Origin: an uncultured Porphyromonadaceae bacterium | GTDB taxonomy: Bacteria; Bacteroidota; Bacteroidia; Bacteroidales; Muribaculaceae | Reading direction: 5' to 3' | NCBI GenBank assembly: GCA_900551515.1 | Contig: URWH01000005.1 | Span: forward strand, 1-21,929 | DNA length: 21,929 nt | Shown: positions 1 through 8,009 of the stretch, in pieces | Layout: each line of letters begins with the position of its first letter | How positions within the stretch are numbered: position 1 is the first letter of the stretch | Position numbers and translations under genes: made by a program | The notes under the pieces: generated by a model | The model's input: the letters and a program-made list of their open reading frames with translations, nothing else | Database searches by the model: none | Told to the model about the DNA's origin: nothing

Positions 1-2093
1 GAGATGGCGAAGCCGCCGCCGCGGGCCATGTGGATGGGGAGGACGTCGTTGGCGGTGACGTTGAGGGTGCGGATGCGGTAGGCTTCGGGGTTGGTGTAGC
101 AGTCGGCGTCGGGGGCGTCGGTGTAGATGGAGGCCTGGTAGACTTTGCCGGGGGTGAGGAAGTCGAAGGCGAGGTCGTAGTCGCGGGCATCGCCGTTGGT
201 CACGCCGCCAACATACCAGTCGGCGCTCTTCTTGTCCTGACGGGCCACGACGATGTATTCGCCCGGCTCGGCGTCGAGATAGCGGCTCTTCTGCCAGTCG
301 ACGGGCACATCCTTGATGAACTGGAAGGCGTCGGCTTTCTCGGCATAGTGCTCCGGAAGGTCGGCGGCCATCTGCAGCGGCGAGTACATGGTGAGGTAGA
401 GGGCGAGCTGGTTGGCCACGGTGGCCTTCTTATGCTCGTCGGAACCGGGTACAAACGAGCCGATGTCCATGCGGAAGATGCCGGGGGTGAAGTCCATCGG
501 GCCGCCTTTCAGACGTGTGAACGGGAGGATGGTGACATGGGCGGGCGACATGTTGCGGTATTCGGTGCCCATGGCGCTCTCGTTGCCGATGAGGTTGGGA
601 TAGGTGCGGGCCAGGCCGGTGGGGCGCACGGCTTCGTGGGCGTTTACCATGATTTTATGGTCGGCGGCTTTCTTGACGGCGTCGAGATAGTGGCGCACCG
701 AGTTCTGGTTGTAGTGGTTCTCGCCCAGCGGCAGTATGTTGCCCACGTAGCCGCTCTTCACGGCGTCGTAGCCATACTGGTTCATAAGGTCGTAGGCGCG
801 GTCCATCCAGCGCTCGTAGTTGGGTATGGAGCCGGAGGTCTCGTGGTGCATTATCAGCTTGATGCCGCGCTGATGGGCATAGTCGTTGAGCGCCTTGATG
901 TCGAAGTCGGGATAGGAGGTGATGAAGTCAAACACGAAGTCCTTCTCCTTGCCGAACCAGTCCTCCCAGCCTATGTTCCAGCCCTCGATGAGGAGGCCGT
1001 CCATGCCGTTGTCGGCGGCGAAGTCGATGTAGCGGCGCACGTTTTCATTGTTGGCGCCGTGGCGGCCGTTGGGTTTGGCTTTGGAATAGTCGAAGGTGGC
1101 GAGGTCGAAATTCTCGGCATCGGTGTAGGCCCACGAGCTCTTGCCGGTGATCATCTCCCACCACACGCCCATATATTTTGTGGGGTGGATCCATGAGGTG
1201 TCGTCGAGGGCCAGCGGGTCGTTGAGGTTGTAGATGAGGTCGGAAGCCAGGATGTCGGTGGCGCGGTCGCTCACCATGATGGCGCGCCATGGCGTCGAGA
1301 AGGGCAGCTTGATCTCGGCTTTGTTGCCGTTGCGGTCGGGGGTGAGCCATGAGGTGAACACCATCGTGGTGTCGTTGAGGTTGAGGTGCATGGCCGGGAA
1401 GCCGACGAGTGCGGCTTCGTGGAGGTTGACGTAGAGACCGTTGTCGGATTTGAGCATCAGCGAGGTCTGCACGCCGGTGGGCGAAAAGCCTGTCTGTGAC
1501 ACGTTGCCTGTCTTCTCGTCCTTGAGGTTGTGGGCGCGTATCTCGCTCAGGCGCGAGCGGGTGTATTCATATTCCTGGGTGTCGTAATCGCCCGGTATCC
1601 ACCATGCCGTCATGTCGGAGGGCATGGCAAACTGTGTGAGCTCGTCGGTGACGGTGAGCTCCTTGCCGTCGGCGGCGGGGAAACGGTAGCGGAAACCGAC
1701 GCCGTCGTTGTAGGCGCGGAAGTCGATGTTCATTTCAAAAGCGCCGGCTTTGGCGGGCTTTGTGAGGCTGACGGTGAGCGCGTTGTAGTTGTTGGCGATC
1801 GAGTCGTTCTCGCCCCATACGGGAGCCCACGTCTCGCGGACATCGTCGCGCTCGGTGCCGGCGAGGGTGAATCCCGATCCGGCGCTGATGGTTTTGAATT
1901 CGAAGCCCATGTCGGAGGTGTTGACCACGGGCAGTCCTTTATAAGTCACGGCATAGACAGGTGTGCCCCCGTCGCGGAGGCTGAAGGTGAGCACTACGTT
2001 GCCGTCGGGCGAACGCAACACCTCATCGGCAGCGGCGCACAGCGGGAGCGTCAGGGCGATGGCCATCGCCATCACAACTCTACGATAGTTCAT
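1..2093 (-). CDS. Glycoside hydrolase family 97, SusB-like inverting alpha-glucosidase (3' end cut by window)
   Basis: Hydrolyses alpha-glucosidic bonds of malto-oligosaccharides, probably in the periplasm. The N-terminus is a Sec signal peptide (about residues 1-21, ending CAAA before DEV). A beta-sandwich domain is followed by the (beta/alpha)8 barrel. Four acidic residues match SusB in spacing, numbering recalled from memory: E418 in HHETSGS (SusB E439), E487 in NAHEAVRP (E508), E505 in IGNES (E526, calcium ligand) and E511 in GTEYRN (E532, general acid). The site where retaining GH97 enzymes carry a nucleophilic Asp reads AVKSGYVG, without Asp, so an inverting mechanism is expected. A fourth calcium ligand is probably near E174. 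697 codons are visible; the C-terminal GGGFAI motif suggests only a few residues are missing. It has its own promoter and is separated from the upstream operon. No SusC or SusD gene is visible. Family assignment is firm; exact substrate is inferred. Confidence 0.93.
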   Translation of the reverse strand, partial: MNYRRVVMAMAIALTLPLCAAADEVLRSPDGNVVLTFSLRDGGTPVYAVTYKGLPVVNTSDMGFEFKTISAGSGFTLAGTERDDVRETWAPVWGENDSIANNYNALTVSLTKPAKAGAFEMNIDFRAYNDGVGFRYRFPAADGKELTVTDELTQFAMPSDMTAWWIPGDYDTQEYEYTRSRLSEIRAHNLKDEKTGNVSQTGFSPTGVQTSLMLKSDNGLYVNLHEAALVGFPAMHLNLNDTTMVFTSWLTPDRNGNKAEIKLPFSTPWRAIMVSDRATDILASDLIYNLNDPLALDDTSWIHPTKYMGVWWEMITGKSSWAYTDAENFDLATFDYSKAKPNGRHGANNENVRRYIDFAADNGMDGLLIEGWNIGWEDWFGKEKDFVFDFITSYPDFDIKALNDYAHQRGIKLIMHHETSGSIPNYERWMDRAYDLMNQYGYDAVKSGYVGNILPLGENHYNQNSVRHYLDAVKKAADHKIMVNAHEAVRPTGLARTYPNLIGNESAMGTEYRNMSPAHVTILPFTRLKGGPMDFTPGIFRMDIGSFVPGSDEHKKATVANQLALYLTMYSPLQMAADLPEHYAEKADAFQFIKDVPVDWQKSRYLDAEPGEYIVVARQDKKSADWYVGGVTNGDARDYDLAFDFLTPGKVYQASIYTDAPDADCYTNPEAYRIRTLNVTANDVLPIHMARGGGFAI

Positions 2094-2146
2094 AAATAAC
2101 AGTGTTTTAATGTTTTACGCAACTGGTCCAAAGAACCTTTCATGTG

Positions 2147-2178
2147 CAAATTTAGCCAAAAAAGCCGACATGTGCAAC
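2147..2178 (-). promoter_or_regulatory. Promoter of the GH97 gene
   Basis: On the minus strand TAAATTTG (2154-2147) matches the Bacteroidetes -7 element TAnnTTTG, and GTTG (2178-2175) lies 20 bp upstream as a -33 element (consensus TTTG). The predicted start of transcription is near 2140, giving a leader of about 45 nt. Confidence 0.65.
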
Positions 2179-2190
2179 AACCGGGCGGCT
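2158..2190 (-). terminator. Possible weak terminator after the DUF4919-like gene
   Basis: On the minus strand AGCCG (2190-2186) can pair with CGGCT (2167-2163), followed by a T run (2163-2158). The stem is only 5 bp and the loop is long, so this is a weak call. It overlaps the -33 element of the GH97 promoter. Confidence 0.35.
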
Positions 2191-2899
2191 AAAGTTCTTC
2201 GGGAAATTTACGGTAGTATTCCTCGAGCACGTGGTGGATGTTGAAATAGAATCCGCCGTTAGGCCTTCCGGCACCGTCGACCACCGTAAGGTATTCGAAA
2301 TAAGGCTCGTAGAAGAGGTGGTTGGTGACCGTGTAGCCCATCACGTTGAGGAGCACATATTCGTGTTGCGGCTCGATCACATACCATGCGTTTTCCTCGT
2401 CCATGCCAGTGCCGGTCGACACGATGGCCATCAGAATGTAGTTGAACTTATACTGCCAGATGGCGGCCATCTTGAAGTTGTGGCGCTGCTTGTAGGCCGA
2501 TATGAGCACGTGCATCTGGTTGAGGTCGAAGGGGTTGTCGTCGAGCGCCAGATTGGCGTATTTGATCACGGTGTCGCACTCCTGCGGCGTGAGCTTGGCG
2601 CGGCTTATGTCGAAGGCCGTCGAGTTGCTGACCGACGGCTGGCGGTAGGGGTTGTAATCCTCCTGCAATGAATAGCCCAGATAGAGATAGCGGAACTTGT
2701 CGAGCTTCATCAGAGTGTCGTTGCGCTCGTATTCGGCCATCAGGCGGGGATAGTAATAGTCGGAGTTGCGGTCGTTGATCTCACGGCGTATCTGGTCGAA
2801 GTCGGGCTTCTCGCGGCGTATCTTGTCGAAATTGTTCTGAGCAGCCGATGACAGTGCCGTCAACAGGAGCACTATGGCCGGTAATATTTTGCGTATCAT
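2189..2899 (-). CDS. DUF4919-like secreted protein of unknown function
   Basis: A 236-residue protein with an N-terminal Sec signal peptide (about residues 1-19, hydrophobic IVLLLTALSSAA, cleavage before QNN). The mature part is helical and rich in Tyr, Asp and Asn, with a region LALDDNPFDLNQMHVLISAY that resembles a TPR-like helix pair. The C-terminus holds GGFYFNIHHVLEEYYRKFP. This pattern resembles the DUF4919 family of Bacteroidetes, which has no established function; the family match is from memory. No catalytic motif or lipobox Cys is visible, so it is probably periplasmic. The start ATG at 2899 overlaps the stop codon of the upstream membrane gene (ATGA), so the two are probably translationally coupled. 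Longer in-frame starts upstream lie inside that gene and would read through its coding sequence in another frame. Confidence 0.75.
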   Translation of the reverse strand: MIRKILPAIVLLLTALSSAAQNNFDKIRREKPDFDQIRREINDRNSDYYYPRLMAEYERNDTLMKLDKFRYLYLGYSLQEDYNPYRQPSVSNSTAFDISRAKLTPQECDTVIKYANLALDDNPFDLNQMHVLISAYKQRHNFKMAAIWQYKFNYILMAIVSTGTGMDEENAWYVIEPQHEYVLLNVMGYTVTNHLFYEPYFEYLTVVDGAGRPNGGFYFNIHHVLEEYYRKFPEEL

Positions 2900-3393
2900 T
2901 GCGTTGAGTGGATTACGTTGATGATATAGAGCACGGCGAGGCCGCACAGACAGGTGGTGATTACGGCGGGAAATCCTTTGGCGAGGACATAATTGAAATA
3001 TCGGCGCGAAGGAAATCCCATGGCGCGGCCTGAGGCCATCCGGCCGAAGGCGAGGGCGCCGAACAGGGCGCCGATCACCGCGCCGCCTATCATGGCGGGC
3101 TGCGACATTATCAGTCCGGTGAAAGTGCCGGCGAGGGCACCGCCGGCTATGAAGGGCGTGCCGCTGTTGGTGCGGGTCACGATGTCGGGGAGCATGACGT
3201 TGATGGCCAGCGCGATGGCTGCGGCTATACCCCAGAAGAGTATTGTCTGCCAGCCGGGAGCGCCGGCCGAGGCGGCCGTCAGAGCGGCGAGAGCGCACCA
3301 TCCGGCTGCCGGAGCCCATCTCATGGAGCGGAACGAGCCGAAGATCGCGGCCAGTATGGCGAGGATGCTTATTGTGATGCTGACAGTGTTCAT
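2896..3393 (-). CDS. Small glycine-rich polytopic membrane protein, unknown function
   Basis: A 165-residue protein almost wholly made of hydrophobic segments: helices near residues 3-18, 22-40, 46-64, 80-96, 98-115 and 138-158. The middle holds small-residue repeats (GGALAGTFTGL, GGAVIGALFGAL) like glycine-zipper packing motifs. I do not recognise a named family. The ATG at 3393 was chosen because it leads straight into the first membrane helix; an in-frame ATG at 3426 would add a polar, basic 11-residue extension. The stop overlaps the start of the DUF4919-like gene by 4 bp. The gap of 95 bp to the upstream HD-phosphohydrolase gene is AT-rich in part (3437-3453) and could hold a promoter, though no clear TAnnTTTG is present. 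Confidence 0.7.
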   Translation of the reverse strand: MNTVSITISILAILAAIFGSFRSMRWAPAAGWCALAALTAASAGAPGWQTILFWGIAAAIALAINVMLPDIVTRTNSGTPFIAGGALAGTFTGLIMSQPAMIGGAVIGALFGALAFGRMASGRAMGFPSRRYFNYVLAKGFPAVITTCLCGLAVLYIINVIHSTQ

Positions 3394-3488
3394 GAGGGTT
3401 TGTTTGCGGTTATGATTCGTCGGCACAAAGCCGGGCTATATATAATATAATAACGTGTAGCCGGAACGTTTATGCTCTTCGTTAACAA

Positions 3489-5561
3489 TTATTGGCCTTT
3501 GTCGGCGCCGGGTGCGTCGGGAGCGGCCGGCTTGACGGCTTCGGGATAGGCGATGCGCGAGTGATACATGGTGCGGAGTGTCGAAGCAAACGATTTCTTG
3601 ATCTCGGTGATGTCGCGGAACGAGATGGGCGATTCGTTGTGGAGTCCCTCGCTCACCTGCGAGTCGATGATCTTCGACACCAGGGCGTCGATGCTTTCGG
3701 GGGAGTGGTCCTTGAGCGAGCGCGAGGCGGCTTCGACGGCGTCGGCCATCATCAGTATGGAGGCTTCGATGGTCTGTGGATTCGGGCCGGGGTATTTGAA
3801 CGGTGTCGGATCAACCTCCTCGTCGGGATGCTGGTTGCAGTAGGTGGTGTAGAAATAGCGTGCCGTGCCGCGGCCGTGATGCTGCAGGATGAAGTCGCGC
3901 AGCTGCTTGGGCAGCTTGGCTTTCTCGGCGCGGTGCACGCCGTCGGTCACATGACCGGTGATGATGCGTGCGCTCTGCAGCGGGGTGAGCGTGTCGTGGG
4001 GGTTGATGCCGTGCTGGTTTTCGGTAAAGAAGGCGGGGTTGCCGATCTTGCCTATGTCGTGGTAGAGCGCGCCGGCACGTATGAGCTGCACGTTGGCGCC
4101 GAGGCGTCCGGCGGCTGCTGCGGCGATGTTGCTCACGGCCATGGAATGCTGGAAAGTGCCCGGACACTCCTGCGAGAGCTCTCGCAGCAGCGGATGGTTG
4201 ATGTCGGAGAGTTCAACGAGCGTCACGCGCGATATGAATCCGAAGCATTTTTCGATGACGAAAATCAGGATATAGGCGAAGGAGATGAGCAGCGAGTTGA
4301 TGGCCAGGGCGCCGAACATGCCGGTGTCGATGCTCGAGAACTGGCCCGTCTGCATGAGCTGCACGGCGCAGTAGGTCACGGAGTAGCAGAGGAACACCCA
4401 CAGCGCCGAACTCAGCAGCTGGGAGCGCTTGCTCAGCTCGCGGATGGTGATCAGCGCCACGAAGCCGGCGGCAAACTGGATGACGAAGAAGTCCCAGATG
4501 TAGTGGTTGAGCGCCGTCACCGTCATGAGAGTGACCATGTAGGCGAAGAAAGCGGTGCGCGAATCGAGGAACACCAGGAGCACTATCGGTATGATGGTGA
4601 AGGGCACGATGTAGATGCCGTGGTCAAACGAAGTGTTGAACGCCGAGCCTATCACCACGAAGCCGGTGACCAGCAGCGAGAGCATCATCATCACCCTGAG
4701 ATTGGCGAAATAGTCGCGGCGGAAGAGCGCTATGAAGCCGTAGAGCATGCCGAGCATCAGCAGGATGACGATGGCCGAGCCTATCGATCTCACCTGCCGG
4801 ATGTGGAGGCCGCTTTCGCTGATGCCGCTCATCTGGCGCTCATAGGCCTGCAGATAGCGGTAGACTTTCGGCGTCACGGGGTCGCCGCGCTCCACGATTT
4901 TCGAGCCGGCCGGAAACTCAAACGAGTTTTCGTTGAAATAAAACTCATATTGCGTGTTCATCTGGTCGCGGTAGGCCACGCTGTCGTAGAGAATGTTGGG
5001 CTCCAGGTCGATGCGGTTGGCATAGAGGGCGTTGCTGATGAGGGTGTCGTTTTTCACATTGCTCATCAGCTGCTGCAAAGCCTCGATTGGGGTGATGAAC
5101 ATGTCTTTGCCAACGGATTTCTTCTCCTTGTCGGTGACGCGCAGGTTGATCTGGTCGGGGAGCAGGCGGGTGTCGGCGTCGATGATGCCGCCGTTGTAGA
5201 TGGCGCGGATGTTGGCCATGACGCGCTCGCGGCGGTAGCGGTCGTCGCTGAGCGAGGGGATGGCGCTGAGTTGCTCTTCATAGCTCTTCAGCAGGCGGGC
5301 TTCCCGCTGGCTGTCGCGGTAGTACGACGGGGTGTAGTGGTTCATCACCGAGTCGACCATCGCGTTGACGAGCGCCGAGTCGGCGTCGATGCGGAGGTTG
5401 GAGTCGATGACCAGAGCGTCGTAGTTCCACGGCTTGCCCAGCTCGTAGCTGTAGCGATTTGTCTCCTTGTCGGGGATGGTGAGGAATATGATGAGGACGC
5501 AGGCGGCGTAGATGGCTGCGAGCAGGATGTTTTTGCGGTTGAAGCGTAACTTGTAGGACAT
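3489..5561 (-). CDS. pgpH: 7TM-HD family phosphohydrolase (PgpH/YqfF type), candidate cyclic-di-AMP phosphodiesterase
   Basis: A 690-residue membrane enzyme. One N-terminal helix (about residues 11-29) is followed by an extracytoplasmic domain to about residue 260 (7TMR-HDED type), then a block of about seven membrane helices (260-450), then a cytoplasmic HD domain (about 470-660). The HD pair is H501-D502 in ALYHDIGKIGNP, followed by further conserved His and Asp sites in ITGHVTDGVHRAEKAKLP, FILQHHGRGTARYFY and MMADAVEAASRSL. In Listeria, PgpH of this architecture hydrolyses cyclic-di-AMP; the same activity here is inferred. The start at 5561 sits 4 nt after the rsh stop; the longer in-frame extension to 5660 lies inside rsh and is rejected. 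The C-terminus is a short Pro/Ala-rich tail. Cotranscription with rsh is very likely. Confidence 0.9.
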   Translation of the reverse strand: MSYKLRFNRKNILLAAIYAACVLIIFLTIPDKETNRYSYELGKPWNYDALVIDSNLRIDADSALVNAMVDSVMNHYTPSYYRDSQREARLLKSYEEQLSAIPSLSDDRYRRERVMANIRAIYNGGIIDADTRLLPDQINLRVTDKEKKSVGKDMFITPIEALQQLMSNVKNDTLISNALYANRIDLEPNILYDSVAYRDQMNTQYEFYFNENSFEFPAGSKIVERGDPVTPKVYRYLQAYERQMSGISESGLHIRQVRSIGSAIVILLMLGMLYGFIALFRRDYFANLRVMMMLSLLVTGFVVIGSAFNTSFDHGIYIVPFTIIPIVLLVFLDSRTAFFAYMVTLMTVTALNHYIWDFFVIQFAAGFVALITIRELSKRSQLLSSALWVFLCYSVTYCAVQLMQTGQFSSIDTGMFGALAINSLLISFAYILIFVIEKCFGFISRVTLVELSDINHPLLRELSQECPGTFQHSMAVSNIAAAAAGRLGANVQLIRAGALYHDIGKIGNPAFFTENQHGINPHDTLTPLQSARIITGHVTDGVHRAEKAKLPKQLRDFILQHHGRGTARYFYTTYCNQHPDEEVDPTPFKYPGPNPQTIEASILMMADAVEAASRSLKDHSPESIDALVSKIIDSQVSEGLHNESPISFRDITEIKKSFASTLRTMYHSRIAYPEAVKPAAPDAPGADKGQ

Positions 5562-5565
5562 GACA

Positions 5566-7827
5566 TTACAGTTCGTTGCGGACGGCGCTCTGCACGCCGG
5601 CCACTTTCTTGATTTTGGCACACAGGTCGCTGATGGCTTCGGTGTCGCGCACCAGCACACCCAGACTGCAGCGGAACACTTCCTTGTCGGTGTCGATGTG
5701 GAGCGACCGTATGTCGATGTTCATCTGCTTGGATATCAGCTGTGTGAGCTCGTGTAGGATGCCGTGGCGGTCAACGCCTTCGATGAGTATTTCGGCCGGG
5801 AACGTGCTGAGCACGTTTTCCCAGCGGGTGGCCACGATGCGCGGTCCGTAGCCGGCTTTGAGCACTTGTGCGCGCGGGCATGTGAGCGAGTGCACCTCCA
5901 CCTGTCCGGCGTCGTTGACAAATCCCATCACGTCGTCGCCGGGCACGGGGCGGCAGCAGTCGGAGAACACGAAGTTTTGCTCGTTGTCGTTGTAGACGAG
6001 CGAATACACTTCCTTCATGTTGATCTTTTCAGGCGTGGTGATGCGCGGTCCCGATTCATCGGCGCTGTCTTTCGAGGCCGCCGATTTCGACTTGCCGGTG
6101 CCGATGCGGAAAATCTTTTTCAGCAGGCCGGGCGACGTCTTGGGCGAGTCCTTGAGCACGTAGCCGTCGAGGCTTATCTCGCCCGCTCCGAGCTTGTAGT
6201 AGAGGTTGTCGCGGGTGGTGATGTGGTAAAACGACATCATCTTCGTGAGCACCTCGTTGGAGCCTTTGACCTCGGCGTCGTCGAGGAATTTCTGGAGTAT
6301 CTCGCGGCCCTTGTCGATGGTGGGCGCCAGCTCCGAGCGGAGGGCTTTGCGCAGGCGTGTGCGCGCTTTGGCGGAGGCGAGAAATTTTTCCCATTCGGGC
6401 TTGGGCTTCTGCGACTGCGAGGTGAGCACTTCCACCTGGTCGCCGCTGTTGAGGCGGTAGGACAGGGGCACGAGCTTATGGTTGACCTTACCGGCGATGC
6501 ATTTGCTGCCTATCTGCGAGTGGAGCGTGAAGGCCACGTCGAGCACGCTGGCTTTCTGCGGCAGGGTGATGAGCTCGCCTTTGGGCGTGAACACCACGAT
6601 TTCGGCGGCAAACAGATTGAGTTTCAGTGTGTCGAGAAAGTCGACGGCATTAGGCGTCGGGTCGTCGAGGATATCCTTGATGGTGCTGAGCCATGCGTGG
6701 AGCTCGGTTTCTTCCTCGCCTTCGCCTACCTTGTATTTCCAGTGGGCGGCGAAGCCCTTCTCGGCGATCTCGTCCATGCGGCGGGAGCGTATCTGCACTT
6801 CGATCCAGTTGCCGTCGGGCCCCATCACGGTGAGGTGCAGCGCCTGGTAGCCGTTGGCTTTCGGGGTGCTGATCCAGTCGCGCGTGCGCTCTGGATGCAG
6901 GCGGTAGAGGTCGGTGATGGCCGCATAGATGTTCCAGGCGATGGTCTTCTCGTTGGCAGGGTCGTCACATTCAAAGATGATGCGCACGGCATAGAGGTCG
7001 TAGACTTCCTCGAAGGGTATGTGCTTCGTCTCCATCTTGCGCCATATCGAATAGGCCGATTTCACGCGCGCCTTGGCGTCGTAGGTGAGACCCATGCCGT
7101 TGAGACGCTCGAGGATGGGGGCTGAAAAGTCGGAATAGATGGCCGAGCGGCGCTCCTCCGATTCGCGGAGCAGGGCCGTGATGCGTTCGTGGGCTGCGGG
7201 ATGCTCATATTTGAAGCTGAGGTCCTCCAGCTCGGTCTTGATGTTGAAAAGGCCCATGCGGTAGGCCAGCGGGGCGTAGATGTAGAGCGTCTCGCCGGCT
7301 ATCTTGTATTGCTTGTTGGGTGCCATCGACCCGAGGGTGCGCATGTTGTGCAGGCGGTCGGCTATCTTGATGAGCACAACGCGGATGTCCTCGCTCATCG
7401 TCAGCAGCAGCTTGCGGAAGTTTTCGGCCTGCATCGAGGCTTTGTCGCCGAATATGCCGCCGGAAATCTTGGTGAGGCCTTTGACGAGCTCGGCGATCTT
7501 GGGGCCGAACTGCTGCTCGATGTCCTCGACGGTGTAGTCGGTGTCCTCCACAACGTCGTGAAGCAGGGCGGCGCATATCGAGGTGGAGCCGAGGCCTATC
7601 TCCTGCGAGGCTATCTTGGCCACGGCTATCGGATGCAGGATATATGGCTCGCCCGAGCGGCGCCGGATGCCGCCGTGGGCTTTCTTGGCAAAGCGGAAAG
7701 CCCGTTCTATGATCTCGACTTTCTTGCGGTGGTTGCTCTTGAGATAGCCGTCGAGAACGTCCTGAAACTCTGATTCAATGAGCTGATCCTCTTCTTCCGG
7801 GGTCATTTGTTTTCTGTCTGGATCCAT
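5566..7827 (-). CDS. rsh: Bifunctional (p)ppGpp synthetase/hydrolase (RelA/SpoT homologue)
   Basis: Makes and degrades (p)ppGpp in the stringent response. The 753 residues show the full long-RSH order: HD hydrolase domain (about 35-190) with H65, H90-D91 and D157 (IADRLHN); synthetase domain (about 240-370) with D277 in YDLYAVRI, KANGYQALH (323-331), E343 in IEVQIR and AEKGFAAHWKYK; TGS domain (about 405-470); helical and zinc-finger-like region with DCCRPVPGDD and the later LTCP; C-terminal ACT domain (about 680-753). The synthetase switch motif is RTRD (314-317), close to the basic RxKD form of bifunctional enzymes and unlike the acidic ExDD of monofunctional RelA. Intact HD residues therefore predict both activities. 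The gene begins an operon with the 7TM-HD gene, behind a clear promoter. An alternative ATG lies at 7806. Confidence 0.96.
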   Translation of the reverse strand: MDPDRKQMTPEEEDQLIESEFQDVLDGYLKSNHRKKVEIIERAFRFAKKAHGGIRRRSGEPYILHPIAVAKIASQEIGLGSTSICAALLHDVVEDTDYTVEDIEQQFGPKIAELVKGLTKISGGIFGDKASMQAENFRKLLLTMSEDIRVVLIKIADRLHNMRTLGSMAPNKQYKIAGETLYIYAPLAYRMGLFNIKTELEDLSFKYEHPAAHERITALLRESEERRSAIYSDFSAPILERLNGMGLTYDAKARVKSAYSIWRKMETKHIPFEEVYDLYAVRIIFECDDPANEKTIAWNIYAAITDLYRLHPERTRDWISTPKANGYQALHLTVMGPDGNWIEVQIRSRRMDEIAEKGFAAHWKYKVGEGEEETELHAWLSTIKDILDDPTPNAVDFLDTLKLNLFAAEIVVFTPKGELITLPQKASVLDVAFTLHSQIGSKCIAGKVNHKLVPLSYRLNSGDQVEVLTSQSQKPKPEWEKFLASAKARTRLRKALRSELAPTIDKGREILQKFLDDAEVKGSNEVLTKMMSFYHITTRDNLYYKLGAGEISLDGYVLKDSPKTSPGLLKKIFRIGTGKSKSAASKDSADESGPRITTPEKINMKEVYSLVYNDNEQNFVFSDCCRPVPGDDVMGFVNDAGQVEVHSLTCPRAQVLKAGYGPRIVATRWENVLSTFPAEILIEGVDRHGILHELTQLISKQMNIDIRSLHIDTDKEVFRCSLGVLVRDTEAISDLCAKIKKVAGVQSAVRNEL

Positions 7828-7884
7828 AGAATACTTGGCTTACGGGTCGGGATGGGTACTAATTAGTCAATCTAATCACGATTA

Positions 7885-7917
7885 CAAATTTAGGCAAAAA
7901 TTAAGAAATTGAGCAAA
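7885..7917 (-). promoter_or_regulatory. Promoter of the rsh-pgpH operon
   Basis: On the minus strand TTTG (7917-7914) and TAAATTTG (7892-7885) are separated by 21 bp, matching the Bacteroidetes -33/-7 promoter. Transcription should begin near 7878, about 50 nt before the rsh ATG. A palindrome ATTAG-N5-CTAAT (7862-7876) lies right at the start of the predicted transcript and could be an operator or a leader hairpin. Confidence 0.7.
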
Positions 7918-7924
7918 AAACGCT

Positions 7925-7932
7925 TACTTTTG
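7925..7932 (+). promoter_or_regulatory. -7 element of the patB-like gene promoter
   Basis: TACTTTTG matches TAnnTTTG on the plus strand, about 78 bp before the patB-like ATG. No good TTTG is found 19-21 bp upstream, so the -33 element is weak. The predicted leader is about 70 nt; it holds only a short hairpin CGGT/ACCG, and no known riboswitch was recognised. Confidence 0.5.
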
Positions 7933-8009
7933 TAGGAAAAATTGCAGGATGATGCCGGTGAGGGGTTACCGCTCTGCCGTCAGCCATCGGAAACATACAA
8001 TATCACGAA

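Noticed and set aside
30..1196. Plus-strand open frame of 388 codons antisense to the GH97 gene
   Set aside because: Low-complexity Val/Gly/Ala/Asp translation; the minus strand encodes GH97 catalytic motifs with correct spacing.
3492..5549. Plus-strand open frame of 685 codons antisense to the 7TM-HD gene
   Set aside because: The opposite strand has clear HD and membrane motifs. The antisense translation is rich in Val, Gly, His and Glu with no domain, as expected from GC-biased third codon positions.
5561..5660. Upstream in-frame extension of the 7TM-HD protein
   Set aside because: It lies inside rsh, and the translated extension is Cys/Pro-rich and unlike the family; the ATG at 5561 leads into the normal N-terminus.
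7933..8009. Possible SAM or other riboswitch in the leader of the patB-like gene
   Set aside because: Only a 4-bp hairpin is seen; no conserved aptamer core was recognised.
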